In this document: in pieces, positions 8,816 through 16,795 of the stretch | Position numbering within the stretch: the stretch's first letter is position 1 | Layout of the letters: each line of letters begins with the position of its first letter | Source of the DNA: Planctomycetaceae bacterium | GTDB lineage: Bacteria; Planctomycetota; Planctomycetia; Planctomycetales; Planctomycetaceae | Reading direction: 5' to 3' | NCBI GenBank assembly: GCA_015485495.1 | Contig: WFTL01000172.1 | Coordinates: 1 to 64,000, forward strand | Length of the DNA stretch: 64,000 nt | The notes under the pieces: generated by a model | Seen by the model: the letters and a program-made list of their open reading frames with translations, nothing else | What the model was told of the DNA's origin: nothing | The model's database searches: none | Program-made: the position numbers and the translations under genes

Positions 8816-10002
8816 AATTGCAGTTCACTGAACGACCACTGGGCGAACTCATCGAGGTCGCGTCAGGCCAAGTCGATCCGCGTGACGAACCATATTCCTC
8901 GATGCCGCACGTTGGCGGTGAGAACATCGAGCCGCATACGGGGCGAATTAGTGGCACACAGACCGCAGCGGAATTAGGTCTGAAGAGTGGAAAATACGTG
9001 TTTGATGACAGTCACGTTCTTTATTCCAAGATTCGTCCGAATCTCAACAAGGTCGCCACACCTGACTTCGAGGGAATTTGCAGTGCCGACATCTATCCGA
9101 TCCGTCCGGTCAACGGTGAGATCGACAAACGCTTTCTGGTCTACGTGCTCCGGTCAAAGCACTTCCTTGCCTATGCTGCGAAGCATTCGACACGCACCAA
9201 CATTCCAAAGCTGAACCGTCCGACACTCCTCGCTTACAGTTTTCCGCTACCTCCGCTTGCAGAGCAGAAGCGAATCGCCGACATCCTCGACAAAGCCGAC
9301 GCCATCCGCCGCAAACGGCAAAACGCTTCGACTCAACGCGAGGCGTTGATCCCGTCTATCTTCATTGAGTTGTTTGGCGACCCAGCTCTTAATCCGCACA
9401 ACTATCGACGCGTCGTACTTTCAGCGTTAGCGGACGGCGATGACGGAATTAAATGCGGTCCTTTTGGAACTCAGTTGTCGAAGGGCGAATACACACATGA
9501 AGGAGTTCCGCTGTGGGGGATTCCGCACGTCAATCGCAAGTTCGACGTGCCAACTAACGAGTTTGTCTCGGAGGAAAAGGCGGAAGACCTAAGCGGTTAT
9601 TCATTGATTGCTGGCGACATTGTCATGACGAGAAAGGGAACGGTCGGCAATTGCTCAGTGTATCCCAGCCACCTACCAGTTGGGGTAATGCATTCTGACC
9701 TATTGCGGATCCGGCTGGATCAATCGCAGTGCCTTCCAGAGTTTGCATCGTGGCAGCTGACCTTGAGTCGCGATGTGGAACATCAGATTCGTCTAGTCAG
9801 TTCTGGAGCCATCATGGCAGGCATCAATGTGACCAAGCTGAAGGGAATTGGGATCTTGGTTCCTCCGTTGCCGCTCCAAGAAGAGTTTGCACATGCAGTG
9901 GAGCAAGTAAAAACGCTGCGTGAAGACCAGCAGAAAGTAGAGGCTGGCGTAGACGCCCTCTTCAACTCCCTCGTCCAACGTGCCTTCAAAGGGGAGTTGT
10001 AG
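8812..10002 (+). CDS. hsdS: Type I restriction specificity subunit S
   Basis: DNA-recognition subunit of 396 aa. Two variable target-recognition domains (about 1-140 and 195-345) are each followed by a conserved helical spacer: LPPLAEQKRIADILDKADAI near 145-165 and LPLQEEFAHAVEQVKTLRED near 348-367. The end, LVQRAFKGEL, is typical of intact HsdS. Each target-recognition domain should read half of a split recognition site, which cannot be deduced here. The start overlaps the repeated hsdM stop. The patatin gene begins three bases after the hsdS stop, so the restriction and CBASS genes are physically joined. Confidence 0.93.
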   Translation: MKLQFTERPLGELIEVASGQVDPRDEPYSSMPHVGGENIEPHTGRISGTQTAAELGLKSGKYVFDDSHVLYSKIRPNLNKVATPDFEGICSADIYPIRPVNGEIDKRFLVYVLRSKHFLAYAAKHSTRTNIPKLNRPTLLAYSFPLPPLAEQKRIADILDKADAIRRKRQNASTQREALIPSIFIELFGDPALNPHNYRRVVLSALADGDDGIKCGPFGTQLSKGEYTHEGVPLWGIPHVNRKFDVPTNEFVSEEKAEDLSGYSLIAGDIVMTRKGTVGNCSVYPSHLPVGVMHSDLLRIRLDQSQCLPEFASWQLTLSRDVEHQIRLVSSGAIMAGINVTKLKGIGILVPPLPLQEEFAHAVEQVKTLREDQQKVEAGVDALFNSLVQRAFKGEL

Positions 10003-10005
10003 TTC

Positions 10006-10947
10006 ATGGATAACCAACGGTTTCAGATACTTTCTCTTGATGGAGGCGGAATCAAAGGCTTGTTTTCAGCGGCGGTGCTTTCGGCCATCGAAGACGATCT
10101 CAACATCAATGTCATCGATCACTTCGATTTGATAACCGGCACATCGACGGGCGGCATCATCGCTCTTGGCCTCAGCATCGGAATGCGTCCGCGAGAAATC
10201 GTTGAGTTCTATCTGTCGAAGGGGCCGCAGATTTTTCCGACCGGATTCCGAGCGAACTGGCGGCACTGGTTCAAGAGGAAATACTCTCAGGAACCACTGA
10301 AAGCAGCCCTTGAGACGTGCTTCAAAGACAAACGCATCGCCGAATGCAAAAAGCGGGTTGTGATCCCGTCCTACAATCTGGGCGAAGACGACGTTTACAT
10401 CTTTCGCACACCGCACGCTGAACGGCTGAAACGGGATTGGAAAGTTCCGCTGTGGAAGGTCGCTCTCTCGACCAGTGCGGCACCGACGTTCTTCCCGTGT
10501 TCTCGGCACGTTGACAGTTTACGACTGATCGACGGTGGCGTGTGGGCCAATAACCCGACAATGGTCGGCGTCGTCGAAGCCTACGGCACGCTGGACGTCC
10601 CCCTCGATGCGATCCACGTTTTCAGCGTTGGCACTTCTGACGCAGTGAACCATCGACAGAAGACACTGGATGGCGGCGGTTTGTTGTCATGGGCGAAAGC
10701 GGCCCCCGACGTAATCATGCGAGGCCAAAGCATCGGCGTTCACAATCAGGCGTCGTTCCTGCTCGGCAGGGATCGCGTTGAACGATGGAACCCGAAGGTC
10801 GCGTCCGATGAATTCTCGCTGGACGGCGTTCACAAGGCCGAAGACCTCGTCGGCAAAGCCGCACACGTCAGCCGGATACTGATGCCCAACTTTCAGGAGA
10901 AGTTCGTAGCTCACACAGCAGCGGAGTACGAACCGCTTTACTCATAG
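10006..10947 (+). CDS. capV: CapV-like patatin phospholipase, CBASS effector
   Basis: Patatin-family lipid acyl hydrolase of 313 aa. It has the oxyanion loop DGGGIKG (12-18), the nucleophile motif GTSTG with Ser47, and the catalytic DGG with Asp176, giving a complete Ser-Asp dyad. In CBASS systems, CapV is activated by cyclic dinucleotides and degrades the inner membrane, killing the infected cell. The pairing with a CD-NTase gene 21 bp downstream supports that role here; without it the gene could be a housekeeping patatin. A GGGGAG ribosome binding site lies within the end of hsdS. No signal peptide is seen, so it is cytosolic until activated. Confidence 0.88.
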   Translation: MDNQRFQILSLDGGGIKGLFSAAVLSAIEDDLNINVIDHFDLITGTSTGGIIALGLSIGMRPREIVEFYLSKGPQIFPTGFRANWRHWFKRKYSQEPLKAALETCFKDKRIAECKKRVVIPSYNLGEDDVYIFRTPHAERLKRDWKVPLWKVALSTSAAPTFFPCSRHVDSLRLIDGGVWANNPTMVGVVEAYGTLDVPLDAIHVFSVGTSDAVNHRQKTLDGGGLLSWAKAAPDVIMRGQSIGVHNQASFLLGRDRVERWNPKVASDEFSLDGVHKAEDLVGKAAHVSRILMPNFQEKFVAHTAAEYEPLYS

Positions 10948-10968
10948 CAACCATTAAGGACGCTCAAA

Positions 10969-12444
10969 ATGCAAATCGTAATGAAGCAGGAACTCAATGA
11001 TCTGCTGCGGGCCATCGCAGACGATCTGGACATCCCCACTCACATGTATGAAGACGCCGTCGTTCGATATTCGGATGTCGGTGAATGGCTGGCTCAGGAA
11101 GACTCCGAACTGGCCAAATACGAACCGGACATCTATCCGCAGGGATCGTTCCGGCTCGGCACGATGGTGAAGCCACTAAACGACGCCGACGAGTATGACA
11201 TTGATCTCGTCTGCCATCTCAAGATTCGCAAAGAACACACGACTCAACAGGAATTGAAGGATCGCGTTGGGAAGAGGCTCGAAGCCCGCGATGACATCAA
11301 GAAGATTCTGAAACCGTCACGCCGCTGCTGGCTGCTCGACTATCCAGAGCAATTCCACATGGACGTGCTTCCGACGATTCCGAACGAAGAACGTCCTCCG
11401 AACGGCATCCTGCTCACGGATACGGAGTTGCGGCTCTGGCAGCATAGCAACCCCATCGACTACGCCGATTGGTTCTTGGAGCAAATGAAGGTTGTGCTTC
11501 GCGAGAAGCGGGCCGCGTATGCCAAACGATACGAGATGAGCATCGAGGAAGTGCCCGAGTACGCGGTGAAGACACCGCTGCAACGGGTCGTGCAGTTGCT
11601 CAAGCGGCACCGTGATGTCCGCTTCCAGAACGATCACGACAATCGCCCCGTGTCGATCATCATCACAACACTGGCCGGACACGCTTACCAGAATCAGGCC
11701 GATCTCTTCGACGCACTGACAGGCGTTGTCAAGAACATGCCGAACTTCATCGAGCGTCGGCAGGATGGAAAGTGGTGGGTTCAAAACCCGGTCGATCCTG
11801 ATGAGAACTTCGCAGACAAGTGGAACGAGTATCCCGAACGCCGCGAAGCATTCTTGTTGTGGCTCGAAAAGGTTCACGACGACTTCGTTTCGGCATCGCA
11901 ATCGGGAACCATGACTAAATCGGCGGGAGTGTTGTCTCCGATCCTTGGGCAAGACGCTGTGTCGCGTGCGGCATCGAGTCTGGGCATCCAGCCGAGTTCG
12001 TTGACGACCAAGACAGCATCCACAGGCGTAGCAGTTCCAGCATTGGCGGACACCAGTCATTGCCAGCCGTTGGCGTTTAGGGAAGCCCTTGTTCCAACTG
12101 CGAGGGTGCGAATCAAGGGCGGCGTCTATCGTCGTGTTCACTCGCGAAAGAAATTGTGGGACTTTTCCAAGCGTCCAGTTCCGAAGGGCATTGGACTAAG
12201 ATTCGTCGCCGAAACTAACGTCCGCAAGCCCTACGAAGTTCGTTGGCAGGTCGTGAATACCGGTGAAGAAGCGAGAGCGGCGGGTGGATTGCGGGGAGGA
12301 TTCGATCCCATGCCTTTTGATTCAGGCAATGTTCGCTGGGAAGAAACAGCCTACGCGGGGACACACTGGATCGAAGCATTCATTATCAAGGACGGCGTGT
12401 GCGTTGCTCGATCAAAACCACTTTACGTTCGCGTTCGTGGGTAA
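10969..12444 (+). CDS. CBASS CD-NTase (cGAS/DncV-like nucleotidyltransferase) with AGS-C-like sensor tail
   Basis: Protein of 491 aa. The nucleotidyltransferase core has the GS motif GSFRLGT (59-65), the metal-binding pair in YDIDLV (Asp77, Asp79) and a third Asp in FHMDVLP (Asp132), so it should be active. Residues ~380-491, ending KDGVCVARSKPLYVRVRG, resemble the adenylyl/guanylyl-cyclase and SMODS C-terminal sensor (AGS-C) domain attached to some bacterial cyclases. The likely product is a cyclic di- or trinucleotide that activates the patatin upstream. AAGGA stands ten bases before ATG 10969. No Cap2 (E1/E2-like) or Cap3 (JAB protease) genes adjoin, so the layout matches a minimal two-gene type I CBASS. 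The C-terminal tail could give the enzyme its own sensory input. Confidence 0.9.
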   Translation: MQIVMKQELNDLLRAIADDLDIPTHMYEDAVVRYSDVGEWLAQEDSELAKYEPDIYPQGSFRLGTMVKPLNDADEYDIDLVCHLKIRKEHTTQQELKDRVGKRLEARDDIKKILKPSRRCWLLDYPEQFHMDVLPTIPNEERPPNGILLTDTELRLWQHSNPIDYADWFLEQMKVVLREKRAAYAKRYEMSIEEVPEYAVKTPLQRVVQLLKRHRDVRFQNDHDNRPVSIIITTLAGHAYQNQADLFDALTGVVKNMPNFIERRQDGKWWVQNPVDPDENFADKWNEYPERREAFLLWLEKVHDDFVSASQSGTMTKSAGVLSPILGQDAVSRAASSLGIQPSSLTTKTASTGVAVPALADTSHCQPLAFREALVPTARVRIKGGVYRRVHSRKKLWDFSKRPVPKGIGLRFVAETNVRKPYEVRWQVVNTGEEARAAGGLRGGFDPMPFDSGNVRWEETAYAGTHWIEAFIIKDGVCVARSKPLYVRVRG

Positions 12445-12455
12445 ATGGGGATGCC

Positions 12456-14111
12456 ATGATCACAGGAATCACGATTCAGAACTTCAAAGGCATCCGTGAT
12501 CGGGTGACGCTGCCGCTTCGTCCGATCACGTTGTTGTTTGGAGCCAACAGTGCAGGCAAGAGCACGATCCTGCACGCATTGCAGTACCTCGGCGAGATTC
12601 TTTCCGACCGCAATATCGATCCGCACAACTTGGGCGGCACGCCGGACGGCATCGACTTGGGAGGGTTCCACAGCTTCGCTCACGGAAAACGAAGTGATGA
12701 GCAGGTCACGCTGGGCGTGTCCTTTCTCCTGTCCGAGGATGGGTTACCGCGATTCTTCACACGCACGCTGCCGGAATTGGATGAACCGGAAACCCTCTAT
12801 ACCTGCCCCGCCGAGGCGACCGTCGAAGTTTCCATCCGCTGGAGCGAAATGCTGGGCCACGCCTACGTCGCTCGTTACGGCGTTGAATTCGACAACGAAT
12901 CGTTCGCCGTCATCGAGTTCGAGCCGGGCACGCTGGTCAGTGAGATGTCCGTCAACGAACAGCATTCCTGCCTGACCAGAGACGTCGAGCATTCATGGTT
13001 TGGCAAGTGGCATCCACTGGAACCTGATCAACTGGCCGAAGACGAAAGCGTGCTGGGCCAGTTGATGAGCTGGGCCAATCACAATTATGCCATCAACGGA
13101 ATCGGCCCCGGTCGTTCGCCGTACACAAACATCCTTGGCGTCATTGACCAGAAGGATGCTCTGCCCCGCTTCACGCGATCCTTGCGGCTGGATGCCGATT
13201 GGGCGTGGAGTGAACGTGATCCGCAACTCCACAACGCTCAACTGCCCGAACTGGCGGATCATCTGACCGAGGTCTTATCGCAGCTTGTCGTGGGTCCGGG
13301 CCAGTTGGTCCGCAACCTGCTGCTGAATTCCCGTTTCCTTGGCCCGATCCGCGAAATTCCAGCCCGCACTCGCATCCCCTTGCGGGAAAAGGCCCGGTCG
13401 AATTGGGCCACGGGACTGACGGCATGGGAACGTCTGGAATCCGGCACTGAGCAGCTTGTCTCGGAAGTCAACGACTGGCTGTCGAACACGGAACGGCTGA
13501 ATTCCGGCTTCGAGATCACGATCAAAAACTTCAAGGAACTGGACCTCAGCGATCCTCTGATGATCAAACTGCTGACGGGCCGGGCGTTTGATGAAGCCGA
13601 AGACGACGCCCGGCTGGACATCGAAAACCTGCCCACACGCACGCGGCTGATCGTTGTTCCGGTCAACGGGCCGACCGATAAACCGGTTGAATTGACACCC
13701 AGCGATGTCGGCATCGGCGTCTCGCAGGTCGTGCCTGTGATCGTGGCGGCCTTGGACGGCGAAGGCTGGCTGGTGTCCATCGAACAGCCGGAGCTTCACG
13801 TCCATCCCAAACTGCAGGCCGAGATTGCCGACCTGTTTGTGGAAGCCACCCACGTGAACCGGCATCAGTTCATCATCGAAACGCATAGCGAACACTTCAT
13901 CCTGCGGCTGCTGCGTCGAATTCGTGAAACGGAAAAAGGAACCGCCGACGCCAACCGCCAACTGCGTACCGACGATCTGGCCGTGAACTACATCCGCATG
14001 GAAGACGGCTGCTCGGAAGTGACGCAGATCGACATCGACGTGAAAGGAGAGTTCATCCAACCGTGGCCTGATGACTTCTTCGAGATTGATTTCTACGAGA
14101 GGTTCCATTGA
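12456..14111 (+). CDS. RecF/OLD-like AAA ATPase (DUF3696 type)
   Basis: ATPase of 551 aa in the SMC/RecF-like class. It begins MITGITIQNFKGI, with Walker A GANSAGKST at 29-37, a signature-like SDVGIGVSQVVPV segment, Walker B with EQPELHVHP from about residue 443, and an H-loop THSEHF. The C-terminal part with PWPDDFF resembles DUF3696. Such ATPases are the sensor halves of several two-gene phage defence systems, each with a different effector. No TOPRIM nuclease domain follows the ATPase, so this is not OLD/GajA itself. It starts 11 bp after the CD-NTase stop and its own stop overlaps the next start by one base, so the next protein is its likely partner. Confidence 0.8.
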   Translation: MITGITIQNFKGIRDRVTLPLRPITLLFGANSAGKSTILHALQYLGEILSDRNIDPHNLGGTPDGIDLGGFHSFAHGKRSDEQVTLGVSFLLSEDGLPRFFTRTLPELDEPETLYTCPAEATVEVSIRWSEMLGHAYVARYGVEFDNESFAVIEFEPGTLVSEMSVNEQHSCLTRDVEHSWFGKWHPLEPDQLAEDESVLGQLMSWANHNYAINGIGPGRSPYTNILGVIDQKDALPRFTRSLRLDADWAWSERDPQLHNAQLPELADHLTEVLSQLVVGPGQLVRNLLLNSRFLGPIREIPARTRIPLREKARSNWATGLTAWERLESGTEQLVSEVNDWLSNTERLNSGFEITIKNFKELDLSDPLMIKLLTGRAFDEAEDDARLDIENLPTRTRLIVVPVNGPTDKPVELTPSDVGIGVSQVVPVIVAALDGEGWLVSIEQPELHVHPKLQAEIADLFVEATHVNRHQFIIETHSEHFILRLLRRIRETEKGTADANRQLRTDDLAVNYIRMEDGCSEVTQIDIDVKGEFIQPWPDDFFEIDFYERFH

Positions 14112-15118
14112 TGCTCACGGAATTTGCTTTCACACCTTCGATCTTCGACGAGGACGCTCACGAAGATAAGGACGCTTGGAAAGACCAGCTCAGAGAACTG
14201 GTGTCTTCCATGTTCCCGCGAACGTCGGCCTGGCCGGTGATTGTGTCCGATCTCTACGCGGGTAGCTGGTCTTCGCATGTGGTGCCGCACGTTGATCGGA
14301 TTCAGGACCATCGTGCCAGGAAGTATTGTCAAGACCTGCTGACCAACATGCAGCGGATGCTGGTCGTGCGTCCGGATATTGGTGAGTGGCCTTATGAGGA
14401 CGACGTAGCATGGTGCCGCGAAGCCGTCGCGACCAACGAGATTGAACCCATCGACCGTATCGTTTCTGTGAAGGCGACCAAGGATGCAATGGCGGCCGAG
14501 TTCGCGTTGATTCGATCCATCGACGAAGTGAAAGACTCAGGTTTCTGGCGAGGCATCGAGTCAGGCGCATCACCACGCATGGTGATCGCTGAACAGGTTG
14601 ACCTGCTCCGCAAACTCTGCCTGCATTCCGAATGGGTGGCGTTGATCGACCCGTATGGCTTCACCAGCGAGCAGAATTTTTCACTGAAGCTGCTGGAAAT
14701 CGTTTTGAACCGACATGCCAGTTTCGGCCCGATCCATTTCGAGTTGCACGCACAAGGCCCTGACGTAACCGATCCCGTCGAAAGGCAGGAACGACAGCAG
14801 AGTGTGGCCAACTACATGGCCAGCCAGATTCAACCGAAGCTGACGGGATCGAGTTCTGTGGAGCTTTACTTCTGGCCGTCGTTGAGGGAACGCATTCTTG
14901 TGGCTGGCAACTATTTCCAGCAGTCTGGCGGTCAGAAGCGGAAGAGTCCACGATGGGGTGTTGGAATCCAGCACGTCGCCCACGGTTCTGACGGTGAATC
15001 GGACGACACGGAATGGAAGCTGTTGCGTCGCAACAGCCTTGATACATGGTTCCGCCGAATTGCAGCAGAAAACGCGACTGGTAAGCCAACACCGACAGTT
15101 ATCAATCCAGCCACCTGA
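14111..15118 (+). CDS. Unrecognised partner of the AAA ATPase, possible effector
   Basis: Soluble protein of 335 aa with no signal peptide or membrane segment and no family I can name with confidence. It is acidic at the N-terminus and contains a central DPYGFTSEQNF segment. A later stretch, LRERILVAGNYF, followed about 12 residues later by WGVGIQHV, has the rhythm of the 'HDRyl...G.G' end of phospholipase D-like (MIT C-terminal-like) modules, but the canonical His is replaced. It overlaps the ATPase stop by one base, the classic layout of ATPase/effector defence pairs. Function is inferred only from this context. Confidence 0.6.
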   Translation: MLTEFAFTPSIFDEDAHEDKDAWKDQLRELVSSMFPRTSAWPVIVSDLYAGSWSSHVVPHVDRIQDHRARKYCQDLLTNMQRMLVVRPDIGEWPYEDDVAWCREAVATNEIEPIDRIVSVKATKDAMAAEFALIRSIDEVKDSGFWRGIESGASPRMVIAEQVDLLRKLCLHSEWVALIDPYGFTSEQNFSLKLLEIVLNRHASFGPIHFELHAQGPDVTDPVERQERQQSVANYMASQIQPKLTGSSSVELYFWPSLRERILVAGNYFQQSGGQKRKSPRWGVGIQHVAHGSDGESDDTEWKLLRRNSLDTWFRRIAAENATGKPTPTVINPAT

Positions 15119-15124
15119 CTGGAA

Positions 15125-15715
15125 CTAATACAAGACGGAGTGATTAACGATCATGTCTGAATCGGCATTCAATCCGGGCCAACTGGTTCGGCTGAAGTCG
15201 CAGCCTGATGCCTGCGGGGCGGTTCCCTCGAGTTCCGTTTGACTGAGGACCGTTTCGTGTTTTCCGGGCCGAGGCTCCTCCAAATCAGCGATCGGGTTCA
15301 CTTCGATGTAACCCTGCCGTTTCGCCCAGCGAACGGCGCTTTTGATTGAGCGGCAATAGTTCCGGTGCGACCCCCTGGAAAGCTCGGTCATCGAGTCCAG
15401 CCACTGCTGTACGTGAAACGGCCTGAGCTCGTGCGTGCGCAAGTCCGGGTAGGTCCGAACGAAACGCTCCAGGCGATAGCGGTACCACTCGTAGGTATCC
15501 GGCGCTCTGTGCTTTTGGCACCAGTCGAGGAACAGGTCGATCACGACGGCCAGCGAATCGGAGCGAACGATTCGCTTTTGTGGTTCGGCCATCAACTGAT
15601 GGAAGCGAGTCAGCGCATCCTCTGTGGATTTGGCCAAGAAGTGACGGGTTCCATCGATCGTGACGCACCACGCTTTGCGGCGCTTCCGGTACCAGGGTTT
15701 GGGGGGACGAGCCAT
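15125..15715 (-). pseudogene. 3'-truncated tyrosine integrase
   Basis: Minus-strand frame starting ATG 15715 (GGAGG seven bases upstream) with a family-like N-terminus (MARPPKPWYRKRRKAW), an arm-binding region and a SAM-like core-binding domain (about 50-130). Integrase-like sequence continues to about residue 161 (HETVLSQTE) and then changes to unrelated residues until a stop. The entire catalytic domain with the R...HxxR...Y residues is missing. The break, near 15225-15236, coincides with the end of the helicase-like stub on the other strand, so one deletion or rearrangement removed the ends of both genes. It lies beside tRNA-Arg, a usual attachment site for such integrases. It cannot be active. 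Confidence 0.85.
15153..15242 (+). pseudogene. 5' stub of a helicase-like defence gene
   Basis: ATG at 15153 with GGAG upstream opens a frame reading MSESAFNPGQLVRLKSQPDA and then CGAV before drifting into bases shared with the truncated integrase and a stop at 15240. The phrase 'PGQLVRLKSxP' is typical of the N-terminal barrel at the start of large SNF2/DEAD helicases found in defence islands. About 25 codons survive. It follows the operon in the same direction, so the island once continued beyond this point. Family assignment rests on one short motif. Confidence 0.5.
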
Positions 15716-15778
15716 AGCAAAACCTCCAAGCTTGGGGTGATGAAAAACCACTCCCAGCAAGCCTGAAGGTTTGCTGCT

Positions 15779-15814
15779 CGCCTCCGGGTGGATGCACCTG
15801 CCCGGAGGCTTTTG
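15779..15814 (+). terminator. Hairpin with short T run upstream of the integrase
   Basis: GCCTCCGGG and CCCGGAGGC form a nine-base-pair stem around a 12-base loop, followed on the plus strand by TTTT. It could terminate plus-strand transcription leaving the island before it reaches the antisense of tRNA-Arg, or be a protein-binding repeat of the integrase region. The T run is short. Confidence 0.45.
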
Positions 15815-15869
15815 CGTACTGCCCTGCGACCCGATTCTGTATCAATCAGAAATCGAATCGTCGTAAGTC

Positions 15870-15946
<77 letters not shown>

Positions 15947-15956
15947 GGGGGAGCGG

Positions 15957-15985
15957 ACTTTACCGTGGATGTTCGCCGGGAACAA
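15957..15985 (-). promoter_or_regulatory. Promoter of tRNA-Arg
   Basis: On the minus strand TTGTTC (15980-15985) and TAAAGT (15957-15962) are 17 bases apart, and the -10 ends 11 bases before the tRNA 5' end. Spacing and placement are ideal; the hexamers are moderate matches. Confidence 0.5.
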
Positions 15986-16063
15986 GCCTGGGCGGCAGGG
16001 AAATCATCCGGCAGTGACCGGAAAAGGGCGATGTGAGCGGCCTGCATTCGGACACGCCTGGGA

Positions 16064-16678
16064 TCAGTCTGCGATTTCCGCTGACAGAGCTGACAGACGG
16101 GGGCCGAACGCGGCGAACGCCCGCGCCCGATGACTCAGACACCGCTTCACCAGCGGACTGAGTTCTCCGAATGTGCGGTGGTATTCCGGAATGAGAAACA
16201 GCGGGTCGTATCCGAATCCACCGCTGCCGCGTCGTTCCCGGGTGATGCGGCCCCGGCACGTGCCTTCCACGGCGATGCGGATCTGTCCGTCCGGATCCGC
16301 CAGGGCCAGGCTGCAGACGTAACCGGCTTTCCTTTGGTCATCGGGAACGGATTCCAGTTCCCGCAGCAGCCGTTCATTGTTGGCGTCATCCGTGGCATTC
16401 CGTCCGGAAAAACGAGCCGAATAGATTCCCGGTGCTCCGTCCAGGGCGTCGACGCACAGGCCGCTGTCTTCGCCGATGACCCACTGTTTGATGCGCTGAG
16501 CCGTTTCCGAAGCCTTTTTGGCGGCGTTTTCAGCGAACGAGTGGCCGTCTTCCACCACTTCCGGGACGTCCGGGAACTGTGTCACGGGAATCACTTCGAA
16601 TCCGCGGGGATGCAGCAGGTCGGTGATTTCCCTGGCCTTTCCGCGATTGCGGCTTGCCAGAACGATACGGTGCGTCAT
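16064..16678 (-). CDS. rdgB: XTP/dITP pyrophosphatase (RdgB/HAM1 family)
   Basis: House-cleaning enzyme of 204 aa that hydrolyses dITP, XTP and similar deaminated purine nucleotides, keeping them out of DNA and RNA. The N-terminal LASRNRGKAREI is the family's SxNxxKxxE-like substrate loop. GEDSGLCVDALDGAPGIYSARF around residues 65-86 and SGGFGYDPLF near 150 are hallmark motifs, and SHRARAF stands near the end. The start at ATG 16678 gives the usual N-terminus (MTHRIVLAS); the frame is open 17 codons further but that part is not conserved-looking. It reads away from the large channel gene's end on the same strand and may be cotranscribed with it. Confidence 0.95.
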   Translation of the reverse strand: MTHRIVLASRNRGKAREITDLLHPRGFEVIPVTQFPDVPEVVEDGHSFAENAAKKASETAQRIKQWVIGEDSGLCVDALDGAPGIYSARFSGRNATDDANNERLLRELESVPDDQRKAGYVCSLALADPDGQIRIAVEGTCRGRITRERRGSGGFGYDPLFLIPEYHRTFGELSPLVKRCLSHRARAFAAFGPRLSALSAEIAD

Positions 16679-16795
16679 CTGCAGACGATTCTCCTCCACT
16701 GTGTCAGCTTTCGTCAGAACGTTTCTCAACGTTTCGAATTGTGTCCCCGGCTGCCGTTCGGCTGCCGGACCGGGCAGACCGTTCGGACGGCAGAA

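Noticed and set aside
10006-12444. Type II CBASS (with ubiquitin-like cap2/cap3)
   Set aside because: Neither a ThiF/E1-like nor a JAB-like gene is next to the CD-NTase; the following gene is an AAA ATPase of another type.
12456-14111. Gabija GajA or OLD nuclease
   Set aside because: The protein ends soon after the ATPase and DUF3696-like region, with no TOPRIM domain, and the next gene is not a UvrD-like helicase.
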